A DNA stretch of 64,000 nucleotides from Patagioenas fasciata (Eukaryota; Chordata; Aves; Columbiformes; Columbidae): positions 873,001-937,000 of the forward strand of contig NC_092523.1 in assembly GCF_037038585.1 (NCBI RefSeq), written 5' to 3'. Positions 1 through 35,119 of this stretch are shown one piece after another; position 1 is the stretch's first letter; every line of letters starts with the position of its first letter. The notes below the pieces were generated by a model that was not told the DNA's origin, did not search any database, and saw only the letters and a list, made by a program, of their open reading frames with translations. A program made the position numbers and the translations under genes.

Positions 1-8920
<8,920 letters not shown>

Positions 8921-10499
8921 GGCCGCGGCGGAGCGGAGCGGAGCAGCCCCCGGCCCTGCCTGCCCGGCGCTGCCCGTTCCCGGCGCTGCCTGCCCGGTCC
9001 TGCCTGCCCCGTCCTCCCCCGCCGCCCTCCCCGCCCCTCCCCGCCCCCGCGCCCCCCGCCCACTCCCGCCTGGCCGGGACCCCCGGGGGCGGGGGGGGCA
9101 CCGGGCGCTGGGGCCGTGGCGGAGCGGGACCGGTCACACACGCGGCTCCGGGTGGGCTCCCGCTGGGCCCCCCCAGCGGGCGAAGTTCCGCTGCCCGCAC
9201 CCCTCGGCCGGGCCGGGCCGGGCAGGGGTCCTGCCGGGCTGCCCGGGGGCTTGCGGGGGTGTTGGGTAACACTGTCCCGCGCGTGTGACCAGCTGCTCAG
9301 AGAGGCCCCTCGAACAGGGGACATCGGGTCCCGCCTGCTCACCCTGAGCTGAGCACGTTGTCTCCAGCGTGTCCTCACTGTCCCCAGCACCCTGCAGTGT
9401 CCTCGCTGTCCCCACAGCCGGTGTCCGATCCCGGTCGCGGTGGTGGGGGGGAGCAGCCGCCCGGCACCCCGGGCCCGATCCTGCCGGCCGCCCCCGCCAT
9501 GGCTGTGCAGGGGAGGGGGCGGGGGTGGCGGCAGGATCGGGCCCGGGCCCGGACCCCGCCGGGTTGTGGCCGCTCGCGGGTCCCGGTCCCACGGGAAACG
9601 CGCGGTTCCGGCCTCCCCGCGTGCAGCGATGTGCCGGGACACCGGGCTGCGGCCGGGGGGCTACGGGGAGGCAGGGACGGGGCTGGGGGTGCTCCCCGCC
9701 CCCCGGAGCTGCCCGGCCCTCGGCGGGGGAACGCGCCCCCCCAGCCGACCACCCGGGGAACAAAACCAGCTGATCGGTGTGTGTCCCCCATCCCGCTGCC
9801 CCCGGGCCATCCCGGGGGGGCCGCGGCTGCACCCCAACCGAGGGGTGCCCCGTACTGCGCTTCCCCGGCTGCTCCCCCCGGCTCCCCCCCGCCCGGGACA
9901 TCCGAGCCCTTCCCCGGCTGCTCCCCCCGGCTCCCCCCCGCCCGGGACACCCGAGCCCTTCCCCGCCAGCACGGCGGGGGCAGCCGGGCCGGCTCAGGGG
10001 GCCGGGAGCCCTGGGGGGCTCTGCCGTACCCCCCTCCGCCGCCGGCCGAGCGCCGCCGGCCGAGCCCGGGGACCCGGGAGGCCCCGGAGCCGCCTGCGCG
10101 GAGCAGAACCCGCCCGGACTTCCCGGCCAAATCCGGCGCGGAGCAGCGGGGCCGAACCCCGGCCCTGCCCCGCAGCGGGGGGGCCCTGCCCGGTGCCCTG
10201 CCCGGGGGGGACACCGGGGGACGCGGTCCCCGGAGCCGCGGGGCATCCCCGGCGGGGCGGCGGCAGCGGCGGCTGCGCGGGGAAGGAGCGAAGCACCGCA
10301 AGGACGGAGGTGCGGGCAGGGGGTGCCCGGGTGGGAGGCGGGGGCCCGGGTCGGGGTGCCCAGGGGCCGCCGTCCCACCGAGGGGAAGGTCTCTGGGTCC
10401 TACCTCTCCCCCCACCCTGAGGAGGATCCTCCAAAAAGCCTCGACGCTGGCGCTACCACCAGCCTCCCATGAGCTCATTTTCCACCCCAAAAGGACTTT

Positions 10500-12080
10500 C
10501 CCAGCCTGACTTTTACTTCTTTTATTGGGATGTTCTGCAGCCTGCAGCCGCAGGGCTGGGCTCGGGGATGGGAAGGAGCTGGCTGGACTCTAGCACCCTT
10601 TGGTGACAGCTCGACATGTATCTGGCTTATGCCCCGCTGGAAGCAGGCAGGGGAGCAGAGCTGGCAGCTCGGGGAGCCGGTCCCATCACCATCCCCGTCC
10701 CTGTGCCCCCGCCAGGTCCCCACGGGGCTGCCCCAGAGCCCGCTGCAGCCTGTGGCACTCGCAGCCAGCCCTGGGTCCCCAGAGCCCCGGCGCAGGGCTC
10801 GGGCAGAGCGGGCACTGCGTGTTCTCCTGGGAGAGAGCAGCCCGGGGGCTGTGCCTGGCTGAAGGGGCAGTGGGACGGGGACCCACAGCACTCCGGGATG
10901 CTCCTGCCAGACAGTGTCCCCTGTCCCAGCAGTGCTGGGAGATGCTTCCCCATCCCTGCCCGGGAGCAGGGACGGCAGGGACAGGGCTGGCGGGGGCCCA
11001 GCCGTCTGGCGCAGGACGACGCTTTGTTCCGTGCCCGTCTCCGGGGGCTGGGTGGTGGGAAGGGTTTCTCTGGAAGCTGAGGCATCTCCCACATCCTGCC
11101 CAGGGCTCTGGAAAGGGCCCAGGTGGGGAGGCCGCCCTCGCTGGCCTGACTCAGCTCCCACGTGATGGGACTTTCGAGGTTTGCTGAGGACCTGGCACCT
11201 TTCCGCACCATCCTGGCCGGGGCGCCGGGCACAGCTCCCGGCTCCGGGGCAGGAGAGGCCGGCGGGGCTGGACGCGCTCCCAGCTCCCAGCTCTGCAGGG
11301 CCGCGGCGCAGGGCTCAGCAGGCTCCAGCGCTCCGATTCAGCCCGCTCAGCACTTCGGGGGTGTTGTGAATTTCCCCATGCAGCTTGGCTCCGAGTCAAG
11401 CCGGCCGTGGCCGCACCGCCAGCGGCTGCCAGGGCCCGCTGCGGGAGATGCCTTAAAGGCGCCGGAGCCTGTCCCGGCTGGGGTGTCACCGGGTGACCCC
11501 ACGGCCCCCCCGCCACCCTGCAGCTGGAGTGGGGCGGCAGCGGGGGCCAAACTCACTGACTCGGTGTTGGAGCTAATGCTCCCGGGAAAGCCTGCTGCTC
11601 TGCAGAGGTGTGGAGACCCCCCAGCAACCCCCAGTGTCGGGGTCTCCCAAAATGGGGGGTTCTCCCTGGGGTGCAATGGCTGAGCCCTGTCCCCACACTG
11701 GGTCCCTGTCTCCGGGGATGCCGGTGCCCCGCACCTGGTGCCGGTGCTGCCGCCTGCCTGGCTCGCTGCCCCGGCGTGGGGACCATGGGGACCGCGGGCT
11801 GCAGCTGAGGTCGGGGCTGGCAGCCAAGGCAAATGCTTTGGCAGCCACTGGGCTGGCCACAGGGCTCGTGCCCAAACCGCCCGGCAACCCCACATCCCCT
11901 GGCAGTGGCTGGGCAGGGGTTAGCGCCTGGGTGCATGGGCCAGGCGAGGGGTCCCAGGGCTGGGCGAGGGGTCCCCGAGCCAGCGTGGCCCTGTCACTGT
12001 GTTCTGGGGAGGGACGAGACTCCAAGGGGCTTTGCAGGGGTGTCCATGGTTGCTCAGGGCTGTCCCCGGCCACTGTGCCA
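10500..12080. other. Intergenic, no supported gene
   Basis: Unique-looking GC-rich sequence. A minus-strand AATAAA (plus TTTATT, 10521-10526) could end a minus transcript. The open frames upstream of it (minus, 10475-11232) match nothing I recognise and lack an obvious coding signature. Function unknown. Confidence 0.4.
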
Positions 12081-12090
12081 GCTGGGTGTG

Positions 12091-12215
12091 TGTCCCGTGG
12101 GTGGCAGGTCCAGGACCAGCACACGGCCCCAGGGATGGAGACACCCCAGCCTGGCTGCTCCTCTGCTGGCCCTGAGCCCCACATCCATGTCCCAGCCCAT
12201 CCCCATGTCCCAGCC
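12091..12215 (+). repeat. Left arm of a 12.1/13.8 kb inverted duplication
   Basis: The block beginning GTCCCGTGGGTGGCAGGTCC recurs in inverted orientation at about 13735-13865, with only a few mismatches over about 125 bp. On the inner side both arms continue into ACATGG-type repeats. Confidence 0.8.
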
Positions 12216-12591
12216 CATCTCCACATCCCAGCCGATCTCCATGTCCCCAGCGTATGTCCCTGTCCCCAGCCCCAGTCCTGCCGTGGCCCCAGGGAGGGTG
12301 GGCTCCAAGGCTGTCCCCTCCCCAGGGACAGCGGCAGCCCAGAACCCTCAGTTGTGACATCGCCCTCCCTGCTGTCCCAGCCAGGACCTGCCTGTGCTGG
12401 GCTGGGAGTCACTACCAGCCACAGGATCAGTGCCAGGACCCCATCGGGAGCAGAGCTGGTGTGTATCAGCCCGAGCAGGGGCTGGGGGGCTCAGGTGCCA
12501 GACACCCTCTGGGAACACCCCAGCAGGGCTCCCCGGCTGCAGCGCGGCTGATGCCCCACAGCCTGGTGTCCCCCAGGGCTGCGCAGGGACG

Positions 12592-12741
12592 ATGGAGCTG
12601 GACGGTGACAGCCAGTGGCTCCTGGAGGTGACGGCCTGTGTGGCGCTGGCCTGCTGCCCCTGCCAGGCCGCCCTCTTCTTCCTCTACCTGCTCCTGCTCC
12701 TGCCGCTCACCTTCCTTTTCCAAGAGCCCGTCGGAGGATGA
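12592..12741 (+). CDS. Possible 49-aa single-pass membrane microprotein
   Basis: A short frame starts in good context (GGGACGATGGAG). It gives MELDGDSQWLLEVTACVALA, then a Cys-containing, strongly hydrophobic Leu/Phe segment (about residues 14-43), and ends QEPVGG. A possible 3' splice site (CCCCCAG) lies about 17 bp upstream, and a weak AATAAG-like signal follows at about 12769-12774. I do not recognise the family. In human, small testis-expressed membrane genes (TMEM239, C20orf141) sit beside CPXM1, but I see no clear sequence match. It could be a chance frame; its composition is less repetitive than neighbouring spurious frames. Confidence 0.3.
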   Translation: MELDGDSQWLLEVTACVALACCPCQAALFFLYLLLLLPLTFLFQEPVGG

Positions 12742-13190
12742 CGATGGCCCCCGCTCCTGCTCGTGCTGCTCAATAAGAAGCCCCTGTCCCCACCAGCGCA
12801 GTGTTGTTGCTGGGGTGGGGGATGTGGGCACCACCGTGATAAGCAGCTCCGTGTCCCTCCTGCTCCACTGCCTGCGGTGACTGTCCCCTCGCCCAGCAGC
12901 ACGGCCCCCATCGTAGGGACAGCTCTGTCCCCAGCTCTGTCCCCAGCTCTGTCCCCAGCAGTGCTTTGGGGGAACCCTGTGGAGGTGCCACGGCCAGACC
13001 GAGCTCCAGGGCTTGTGTTGGGTGGAGGCCGCATGGCTGGGACATGGGGACAGCGCTGGTGTCCTGGGACATGGGGACAATGACGCTGCTCAGCTGGAGA
13101 CCTGCAGCGGGGAGCACTCGAATACCACCTGGGCCCTCAAATGGCCACGCTTAAAGTGAACAAAAGTGACCCAAAGTGCACAAAGGCTGC
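12742..13190. other. Gap without a recognised gene
   Basis: GC-rich unique sequence with a short triple repeat of CCCAGCTCTGT at about 12921-12960. No coding signal seen. Confidence 0.5.
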
Positions 13191-13780
13191 TGCCTGTCCC
13201 TGGGCTGGGACATGGGGATGGGCTGGGGACAAAGGGATGAGCTGGGGACATGGGGATGGGCTGGGGACATGGGGATGGGCTGGGACATGGAGATGAGCTG
13301 GGACAGAGAGATGGGCTGGGGACATGGGGATGGGCTGGGGACATGGGGATGGGCTGAGGACAGAGAGATGAGCTGGGGACATGGAGATGGGCTGGGACAT
13401 GGAGATGTGTTTGTGACAAGGAGATGGGCTGGGACATGAAGATGGGCTGGGGACAGAGAGATGGGCTGGGGACATGGAGATGGGCTGGGGACATGGAGAT
13501 GAGTTGGGACATGGGGATGGGCTGGGACATGGAGATGGGCTGGGATGTGGAGATGGGCTGGGATGTGGAGATGGGCTGGGACATGGAGATGTGTTTGTGA
13601 GACAAGGAGATGGGCTGGGGACATAGGGATGGGCTGGGACATGGAGATGTGTTTGTGACAAGGAGATGGGCTAGGACATGGAGATGGGCTGGAGACATGG
13701 AGATGGGCTGGGACATGGGGATGGGCTGGGACGTGGAGATGGGCTGGGATGTGGAGATGGGCTGGGACATGGATGTGGGG
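13190..13780. repeat. GCTGGGACATGGAGATGG minisatellite
   Basis: About 30 copies of an 18-20 bp unit (GGGCTGGGGACATGGGGATG), with a higher-order insert ATGTGTTTGTGACAAGGAGA seen three times. It adjoins the right arm of the inverted duplication. Confidence 0.95.
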
Positions 13781-13865
13781 CTCAGGGCCAGCAGAGGAGC
13801 AGCCAGGCCGGGACGTCTCCATCCCTGGGGCCATGTGCTGGTCCTGGACCTGCCACCCACGGGAC
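13735..13865 (-). repeat. Right arm of the 12.1/13.8 kb inverted duplication
   Basis: Reverse complement of the block at 12091-12215. The arms enclose the possible microprotein and the minisatellite, and the arm ends about 80 bp before the minus-strand protamine polyadenylation signal. Confidence 0.8.
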
Positions 13866-13942
13866 ACACCCCCAGCTGACACAGACACCCACCCACGGGA
13901 CATGACAGCAGGACACGCACACCCCTGTGCCATCATTGCAGC

Positions 13943-13948
13943 TTTATT
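13943..13948 (-). terminator. Polyadenylation signal of minus protamine
   Basis: AATAAA on the minus strand. The stop codon TAA of the extended frame (13944-13946) lies inside it. Confidence 0.8.
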
Positions 13949-14204
13949 GGAGCCAGGGCTGCGGTGACGCAGCAGCGCGGCGGCGGCCACGGCGGCCGGG
14001 GCTGTCGGGGCCGGTGTTCCGGCAGGAGCCCGGTGTGAAGGCGCGCTGAGCAGGAGCGGTGCCACGTCCCTGCCGGCGGCGGCTCCTCCTGTGCCGCTGG
14101 CGCTGGCTGCCCCCAGAGCGGTGGCGGGAGAGGCTCCGGTGTTGGCTTGGACTGCGGTGGCGGCGCCGGCTCTGCCTGCGGCTCCTTTGCCAGGACCGGG
14201 CCAT
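13944..14204 (-). CDS. Protamine-like sperm basic protein, divergent minus copy
   Basis: Intronless frame of 86 codons from the ATG at 14204, starting MARSWQRSRRQSRRRHRSPS. Residues 1-48 are Arg/Ser-rich like a protamine, which would package DNA in the spermatid nucleus. From about residue 49 the composition changes (GTAPAQRAFTPGSCRNTGPD). The frame stops only at a TAA lying inside the AATAAA signal (13943-13948). Aligned with the plus copy, the matching RRSRRR region is followed by different codons and the old stop is passed, so this copy has probably shifted frame and gained a new tail. Its TATA box (14262-14268) and CRE (14317-14324) are intact and spaced as in the plus copy, which suggests it is still transcribed. 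Whether the protein is made is unknown. Confidence 0.7.
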   Translation of the reverse strand: MARSWQRSRRQSRRRHRSPSQHRSLSRHRSGGSQRQRHRRSRRRQGRGTAPAQRAFTPGSCRNTGPDSPGRRGRRRAAASPQPWLQ

Positions 14205-14261
14205 GGTGGTGCGGCCACCGCTCTGTCCCACCAGAGGATGCGGCTCTGTGTCCCCCCCAGC

Positions 14262-14268
14262 TTTTATA
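14262..14268 (-). promoter_or_regulatory. TATA box of minus protamine
   Basis: TATAAAAG read on the minus strand, 64 bp before the ATG at 14204 and inside the palindromic promoter. Confidence 0.85.
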
Positions 14269-14316
14269 GGGGTGCTGGGGTGGGGGCCTTTGTGACACGG
14301 GCGCCTACCTCATCAG

Positions 14317-14324
14317 TGACGTCA
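14317..14324. promoter_or_regulatory. Full CRE of minus protamine promoter
   Basis: Perfect TGACGTCA, about 49 bp upstream of the TATA box. CREM-tau drives spermatid genes, including mammalian protamines, through such sites. Use by CREM here is inferred. Confidence 0.85.
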
Positions 14325-14431
14325 CAACGTCCCCACAGTGCTGCCTGGACCAGGAGGGAGTGAGTGAGCGGCTGTGTGGGCTGAGCGACCGGCTGGGCTG
14401 GAGCCGCAGCGGCTGCACCGTGGGGACATTG

Positions 14432-14439
14432 TGACGTCA
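14432..14439. promoter_or_regulatory. Full CRE of plus protamine promoter
   Basis: Perfect TGACGTCA, about 48 bp upstream of the plus TATA box and mirror image of the site at 14317-14324. Confidence 0.85.
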
Positions 14440-14486
14440 CTGATGAGGTAGGCACCGTGTCACAAAGGGCCCCGTCCCAGCACTCC

Positions 14487-14493
14487 TATAAAA
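14487..14493 (+). promoter_or_regulatory. TATA box of plus protamine
   Basis: TATAAAA in CACTCCTATAAAAGC, 66 bp before the ATG at 14553. The spacing is nearly identical to the minus copy. Confidence 0.9.
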
Positions 14494-14552
14494 GCAGACT
14501 GGGGGGTGCAGAGCCGCATCATCTGGTGGGACAGGGCAGCGGCCACACCACC

Positions 14553-14717
14553 ATGTGCCGGTACCGGCAGAGCAGGAGCCGCAGCCGGAGCCGGAGCCGC
14601 AGCCACAGCCGGCGCCACCGCCGCTACCGGAGGCGCTCTCGCCCCCGCTACCGGCGCAGCCGCGGCCGGCGGTACAGGAGGAGCCGCCGCCGGGGGTCAC
14701 GGCGCCGCCGCCGCTGA
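14553..14717 (+). CDS. Protamine (galline-like), plus copy
   Basis: Intronless 54-aa protein beginning MCRYRQSRSRSRSRSRSHSR and ending RRRGSRRRRR. More than half of the residues are Arg, and Ser, His and Tyr make up most of the rest. It has one Cys, at position 2, unlike Cys-rich mammalian PRM1 and closer to avian galline. It should replace histones in elongating spermatids. It has a TATA box at 14487-14493, a full CRE at 14432-14439 and AATAAA at 14814-14819. The ATG was chosen by position after the TATA box and by the M-x-R-Y-R start typical of protamines. It pairs head-to-head with the minus copy. Confidence 0.9.
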   Translation: MCRYRQSRSRSRSRSRSHSRRHRRYRRRSRPRYRRSRGRRYRRSRRRGSRRRRR

Positions 14718-14813
14718 GCCCACCCAGCACCGGGCGTCTGGGGAGCCGGTGCTGAGAGCCACAGCCACCACCACCACCACCGTGCCACCGTACCACCCCG
14801 GCCTGGCTCCACC

Positions 14814-14819
14814 AATAAA
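14814..14819 (+). terminator. Polyadenylation signal of plus protamine
   Basis: AATAAA 97 bp after the stop codon, in the context CTCCACCAATAAAGCTGGAA shared with the minus copy. Confidence 0.9.
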
Positions 14820-15063
14820 GCTGGAATGATGGCATGATGGGTGCGTTTCCTGGTGTCTCTGTGTGCTGGCTGCTTGTGCCCCGGTGTCCCCTCCATGTCC
14901 CACAGGTGTGGGTGGTCCATAGGGTGTGTGTGTGTCCATGTCCACCAGCCATTTCCTCTGGTCCTAAAGGATGTCCCCTGCTCCTACCCCTGGTCCCCTG
15001 GACTCCTCTTTAGGGTCCCTCCCATTGCGGGTTCCCGGGTCCAAGCAGAGCCCGCACGGATCG

Positions 15064-15215
15064 TCGAATCACAGAATCACAGAACCCCAGCACGTCCTGA
15101 GCTGCAAGGGACCCACAAGATCACCGAGTCTGTCTGCTGGCCCTGCACAGGACAACCCCGAAATTCTCACCATGTGTCTGAGGGCGCTGGCCGAATAGTT
15201 CTTGAACACGGTCAG
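15064..15215 (-). mobile_element. CR1 LINE 3' fragment
   Basis: Starts at the typical antisense CR1 terminus GAATCACAGAATCACAGAA, then reads the reverse complement of the CR1 3' region (GGGACCCACAAGATCACCGA). Badly truncated and diverged, so old. Confidence 0.85.
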
Positions 15216-15224
15216 GCTTGGGGC

Positions 15225-15445
15225 CGTGCAAGGGCTGGGGTGGGATGGGGCATGGGACGGTGCATGGAGCTGTGCGAGGGCTGAGGACAGTGCATGGGGT
15301 CTGTGTGAGGCTGGGGACGGTGCATGGAGCTGTGTGAGCCCTGGGGACGGTGCATGGAGCTGTGCGAGGGCTGGAGACGGTGCATGGAGGTGTACAAGGG
15401 CTGGGGACGGTGCATGGAGCTGTGCGAGGGCTGGTGCATGGGCCT
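15225..15445. repeat. GCATGGAGCTGTGCGAGGGC minisatellite
   Basis: Seven or eight copies of an approximately 30-bp unit (GGCTGGGGACGGTGCATGGA). Confidence 0.85.
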
Positions 15446-15539
15446 CATCCTGCAGCACTCACACTCACCCCAGCCCCCCCGGGCACCCCCCAGTCTCCCC
15501 CGGCAGTGGCCGCTCTGTGCCCCACAGGCCGGGCTACCG

Positions 15540-15860
15540 GCCGTGCCGCTCGCTGCAAGGGCCTGATTGGAAAAGTCCAATGTTACAAGCGAATTAATAA
15601 AAGTCTTTCCTTCCCCCGCCTGCCCCGGTGCAGCAAATGATGATAAATGGTTTCCATATGGTCCCCATAACGGCAGCGGGTGCCACATGCGTCTCCCCTC
15701 TGCCCCAGCCGTAAGCAAATAAATTAAAGCAATTACTGCTGCAGCTCGTCTGGCTGTTAATGAGCCGCAAGGAGCGACTGAGAGCTCCTGACACGTCCCG
15801 AAAGCGGGAAATGTCAGCGGTGCTTAAATACAGCGCTGCGGAGGCTGCCAGGTGCTGGAG
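15540..15860. promoter_or_regulatory. Candidate conserved non-coding element, AT-rich
   Basis: An island of balanced base composition in GC-rich surroundings. It includes AATGATGATAAATGGTTTCC, AAATAAATTAAAGCAATTAC and GCTGTTAATGAGCCGCAAGG, homeodomain-type sites of the kind found in developmental enhancers. Association with EBF4, whose 3' end is 2-3 kb away, is inferred. AATAAA-like strings occur at about 15595 and 15718, so a transcript end is an alternative. Confidence 0.4.
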
Positions 15861-15879
15861 CCCTCCAGTGGGGTGCCCG

Positions 15880-17225
15880 GGGAGCGGGGTGTCACGGGGA
15901 GCGGGGTGTCGCAGGGAGCGGGGTGTCGCAGGGAACAGGGAGCGGGGTCTCACGGGGAGCGGGGTGTCGCAGGGAGCAGGGCGCCCCGGGGTGGGAGAGC
16001 CGCACAGGGTGTCTGTGGGGTGGGTGCTCCCAGCCTGTGCCGGGCACGTTCCTCTCCCTGCGCTGCCCCCAGCTGGGAGACCCCCGCACCCCACGGGAGC
16101 CGGTGAACCCCTCGGCTCGGGGTCCCCGAGCTGCGTGTGCTGGGGTGCGGGCTGGGGTGCAGGGCGGGGGTGCAGCCCCATCCGCGGGCCGTGACAGCCC
16201 TCTTGTGGTGCGGTGCAGCCGAGGCCTGTCCCGGAGCTGGTGTGCAGGGGGACAGGGACAGACAGCATCGTGTCCCCGTGGGATTTTCAGCTCCGGGTCT
16301 GGCACACATCCCCACGGCGACGTGGGCCCCGACGTGAGCGCGGCGCTTGTGCGAGCAGGATGCACGTGCAGGGCCCCACTGCACGTGCGTCGCTTGTGCA
16401 ACGGTGCAAGCGCGGCACCCGTGTGAGCGGGCGTGCGTGTGGGGCGCTGGTGTGAGCACAGTGCGCAGGCAGGGGGTGACCGCAGGGCGCCGGTGTGAGC
16501 TCGCGTGCTTGTGCAAGCCGGGTGCGTGTGCACGGCACTGTTGCAAACAAGCAGCAGGCACGTGCGAGGTGCTGGTGCAAGGGTGTGCGTGGGACGTGTG
16601 CTGGGCACAAACGTGAGCGTGCTGCGCGTGCAAAGCATGCAGGGCACCATGCGAGCAGCGTGACAAGCGTGCGGAGCCCTGCTGCAGCACGTAAGCACGC
16701 AGGGCACTGCGTGAACGTGCGGATTTGGGGACCGTCCACTTGGGGTGCAGCCCCATAGCAATGGGGTGCCCCAGTCCCTCGCTGGTGGTGGCTCCTGGGG
16801 GGGACATACACGTCCCCCTCAGCTCTCGCCCTGTGCCGCAGCTCCCTCGGCGCAGCCTGAAGAGCCATCGAGCGCTCGCTTGCCGTGAAGTGCCAATTCC
16901 GGCACCAGCTGCGCCAGGTGCGGGGGTGGCCGTGCCCGCAGCCCCCGCTCCCTCAGCAGGTCACAGCCACCACAGGGGGACACCTTGGCTGTGGGGTGGG
17001 GACCCTGTGCGGGCGGCGGTTCCAGGGCAGCACCCTGGGGCTGCCAGGGCCAGGCTGGTGGCACCCCGTGTCCCCTGGGAATGTGACACGTCCCCAGGGG
17101 GTCATGGGCACGAGGTGACACAATTGCCCGGGGTGTGCCACACTCCGTGCCACCAACCTCAGGCACCCGTGGGCTGCCGGTTCGGCACAGCCAGTGCCGC
17201 GGCTGCCGCTTGCCGAACGCTGCCG
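15880..17225. other. Intergenic, no gene seen
   Basis: Begins with a short repeat (GGGAGCGGGGTGTCGCAGGG, 15880-15985). It then has a degenerate stretch of GTGTGAGC / GTGCAAG words (16330-16720) resembling a worn minisatellite. No coding match. Confidence 0.5.
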
Positions 17226-17234
17226 CTGCCGCCG

Positions 17235-17320
17235 CGGTGCGCACAGCAGCCTCATTAACCTTTCTTGATTAAGGCAATTATCTCCAGCACATTATCCTCT
17301 AAATCTAAACATCGTGGCTG
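17235..17320. promoter_or_regulatory. Candidate conserved non-coding element near EBF4 3' end
   Basis: AT-rich 80-bp island containing CTTGATTAAGGCAATTATCT and CACATTATCCTCTAAATC in otherwise GC-rich DNA. Enhancer function is inferred from composition only. Confidence 0.35.
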
Positions 17321-17969
17321 TGCTGTTGCGGGGGGCGGGAGCTGGCACCCGCAGGACCGTGTGCATGGGGGACACCGGCGGGGCACGGTGGCGGTGTCCC
17401 CGGAGTCCCCACATCGGGGTCCCCTCCTTGTCCCAGACCCCCCGACAGAGACCCCTGTGCAAAGGGGTGGGATGAAAGGGGGGCCCAGGGAGGATCCATG
17501 ACCCATCCCCTCTCCCCAGGGCTGTACTCGGGACCCCCACACACTCCCCTTGCTGTGGGGCTGGTGTCACCGTCCCCAGGGGTGTCCCCACATGCTGCCC
17601 CTCCCCACTCACAGACCCCCGGAGCCAGTGCCCTTCTGCAAGGCCTTTTATTTCCATGTCAGAAACCCCCCCGCTGCGAGGGACCCCGGGACCACCGGCC
17701 TGTGCCACCGCCACGGGGGGACTGGGACCCCAACCCCAGGTCGGGGGGGACCCACCCCCAGCCCCGGGCCCCCTGTGGTCACCTCAGCCTGGGGACATCG
17801 GGCCAGGACCCAGCACCAAGCAAGGGGCAACAGAGGGGACACATGTTGACACTGACCAGGGCATGGTGGCACCACCATGGTCATGGCATGAGACATGGCA
17901 GGGGACACAGGCACCCCCACGGGGGGGGGGCGGGGGGGGGGAGTGGTTTGGGATTTTTTTCCCTTTTTC

Positions 17970-17975
17970 TTTATT
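17970..17975 (-). terminator. EBF4: Candidate EBF4 polyadenylation signal
   Basis: Minus-strand AATAAA (plus TTTATT) about 1.0 kb after the EBF4 stop. It is followed at once by a run of G on the plus strand (17918-17942). A second AATAAA lies at 17647-17652. Which is used cannot be told. Confidence 0.5.
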
Positions 17976-18983
17976 TACAAACTTCCCGGCCGCTCCCTCC
18001 AGGCTGGGGGCTGTGGGACCCCCGGGAATGGGCAGCGCGGGGGGGGCTCCTGCCCACCCACCAGCCCCCGCCTGCTGCTAAAAACAATAACAATATTAAC
18101 AATAATAGTGATGGAAATGAGGAAAGCGCTGTGGCTGTGTCCTGGGGGGCCAGGCCCGGTGGCTCCTGGGGCCGGGGCCGGTGCTGCCCCCACGCTGGGT
18201 GTGGGGCAGTGGGTGTGGGATCTCCCCCCGGGCACCACCGGGGCCCCGATCCCGCGCGGGGGCAGGGGGTGCAGCACAGATCCGGCAGCTGCGGGTGGGC
18301 GGCTCCAGATGTGGAGCTGCACATCTGGGGAGAGAGTGCTGGCCAGGGCAGGGAGAGAGCTGGGAAGTGTGGGTCCCACTGAAGCATCCATCCCGCCCCC
18401 GAGCACCCGTCCTGCCCCCCAGCATCCGTCCCGCCCCCCAGCATCCGTGTATCGTACCTCGAGCACCCATCCTACCCTGGAACGCCCCCCGCATCCCACC
18501 CCGGAGCGTCCGTACCCCCCTGCCCGTGGCTGCTGTTGTCACCCCGTGGGTGTCTTGGTGTCTTTCTGAGGCCAAACCCCGAGGTTTGGGTCACTCCCGG
18601 GTCCCCCCAAGGCCCCTCTCTTGCCTGGGGGGGGCTGTGCCAAGCCGCGCCAGTGCTGGCCCTGGCCAGGGTCCCCCCCCACCCTGGGGACACCCCACTG
18701 GGGGGTCATCCCCTGTCCTAGGAGGGGGCCGAGCTTGATGGTGCTGGGCAGGGGGTCCTGCAGCCCCACGTGCCCCCACCCCAGCAGGAAGCCCTGGGAG
18801 CGGGCTGGGGGGCCACGCTCAGTCTCCATCCATGTTGCGGCTCTGTCCCTGTCCCAGCTCACCCGGGTGGCTCAAGGTGGCCGGGCACAGCTGCAAGAGA
18901 CGGTGAGGGGTGGGACACTGGGGCGGGGGGGCTGCCCTATTCCAGGGGGATGGGGGGGCAGGGCACCCCAGGACTTACTGTGC

Positions 18984-35119
<16,136 letters not shown>

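Larger units (their letters stand above)
13940..14830. repeat. Palindromic protamine duplication
   Basis: Left arm about 13940-14340, right arm about 14415-14830, central spacer about 75 bp. The promoter parts are near-perfect inverted copies (CCTACCTCATCAGTGACGTC on both). The coding and 3' parts have diverged, but both keep the CCAATAAAGCTG 3' signal context. Confidence 0.85.

Noticed and set aside
9358-10509. 383-codon plus frame
   Set aside because: Pro/Gly/Arg composition of a CpG island; several overlapping frames of similar length on both strands.
10475-11232. Minus-strand frames ending near an AATAAA
   Set aside because: No similarity recognised and overlapping frames are equally long. 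Kept only as an intergenic note.
15460-15600. Basic short frame (PGYRPCRSLQGPDWKSP) before an AATAAA
   Set aside because: Briefly considered as a transition-protein-like gene, but the sequence does not match TNP1/TNP2 and there is no promoter signal.
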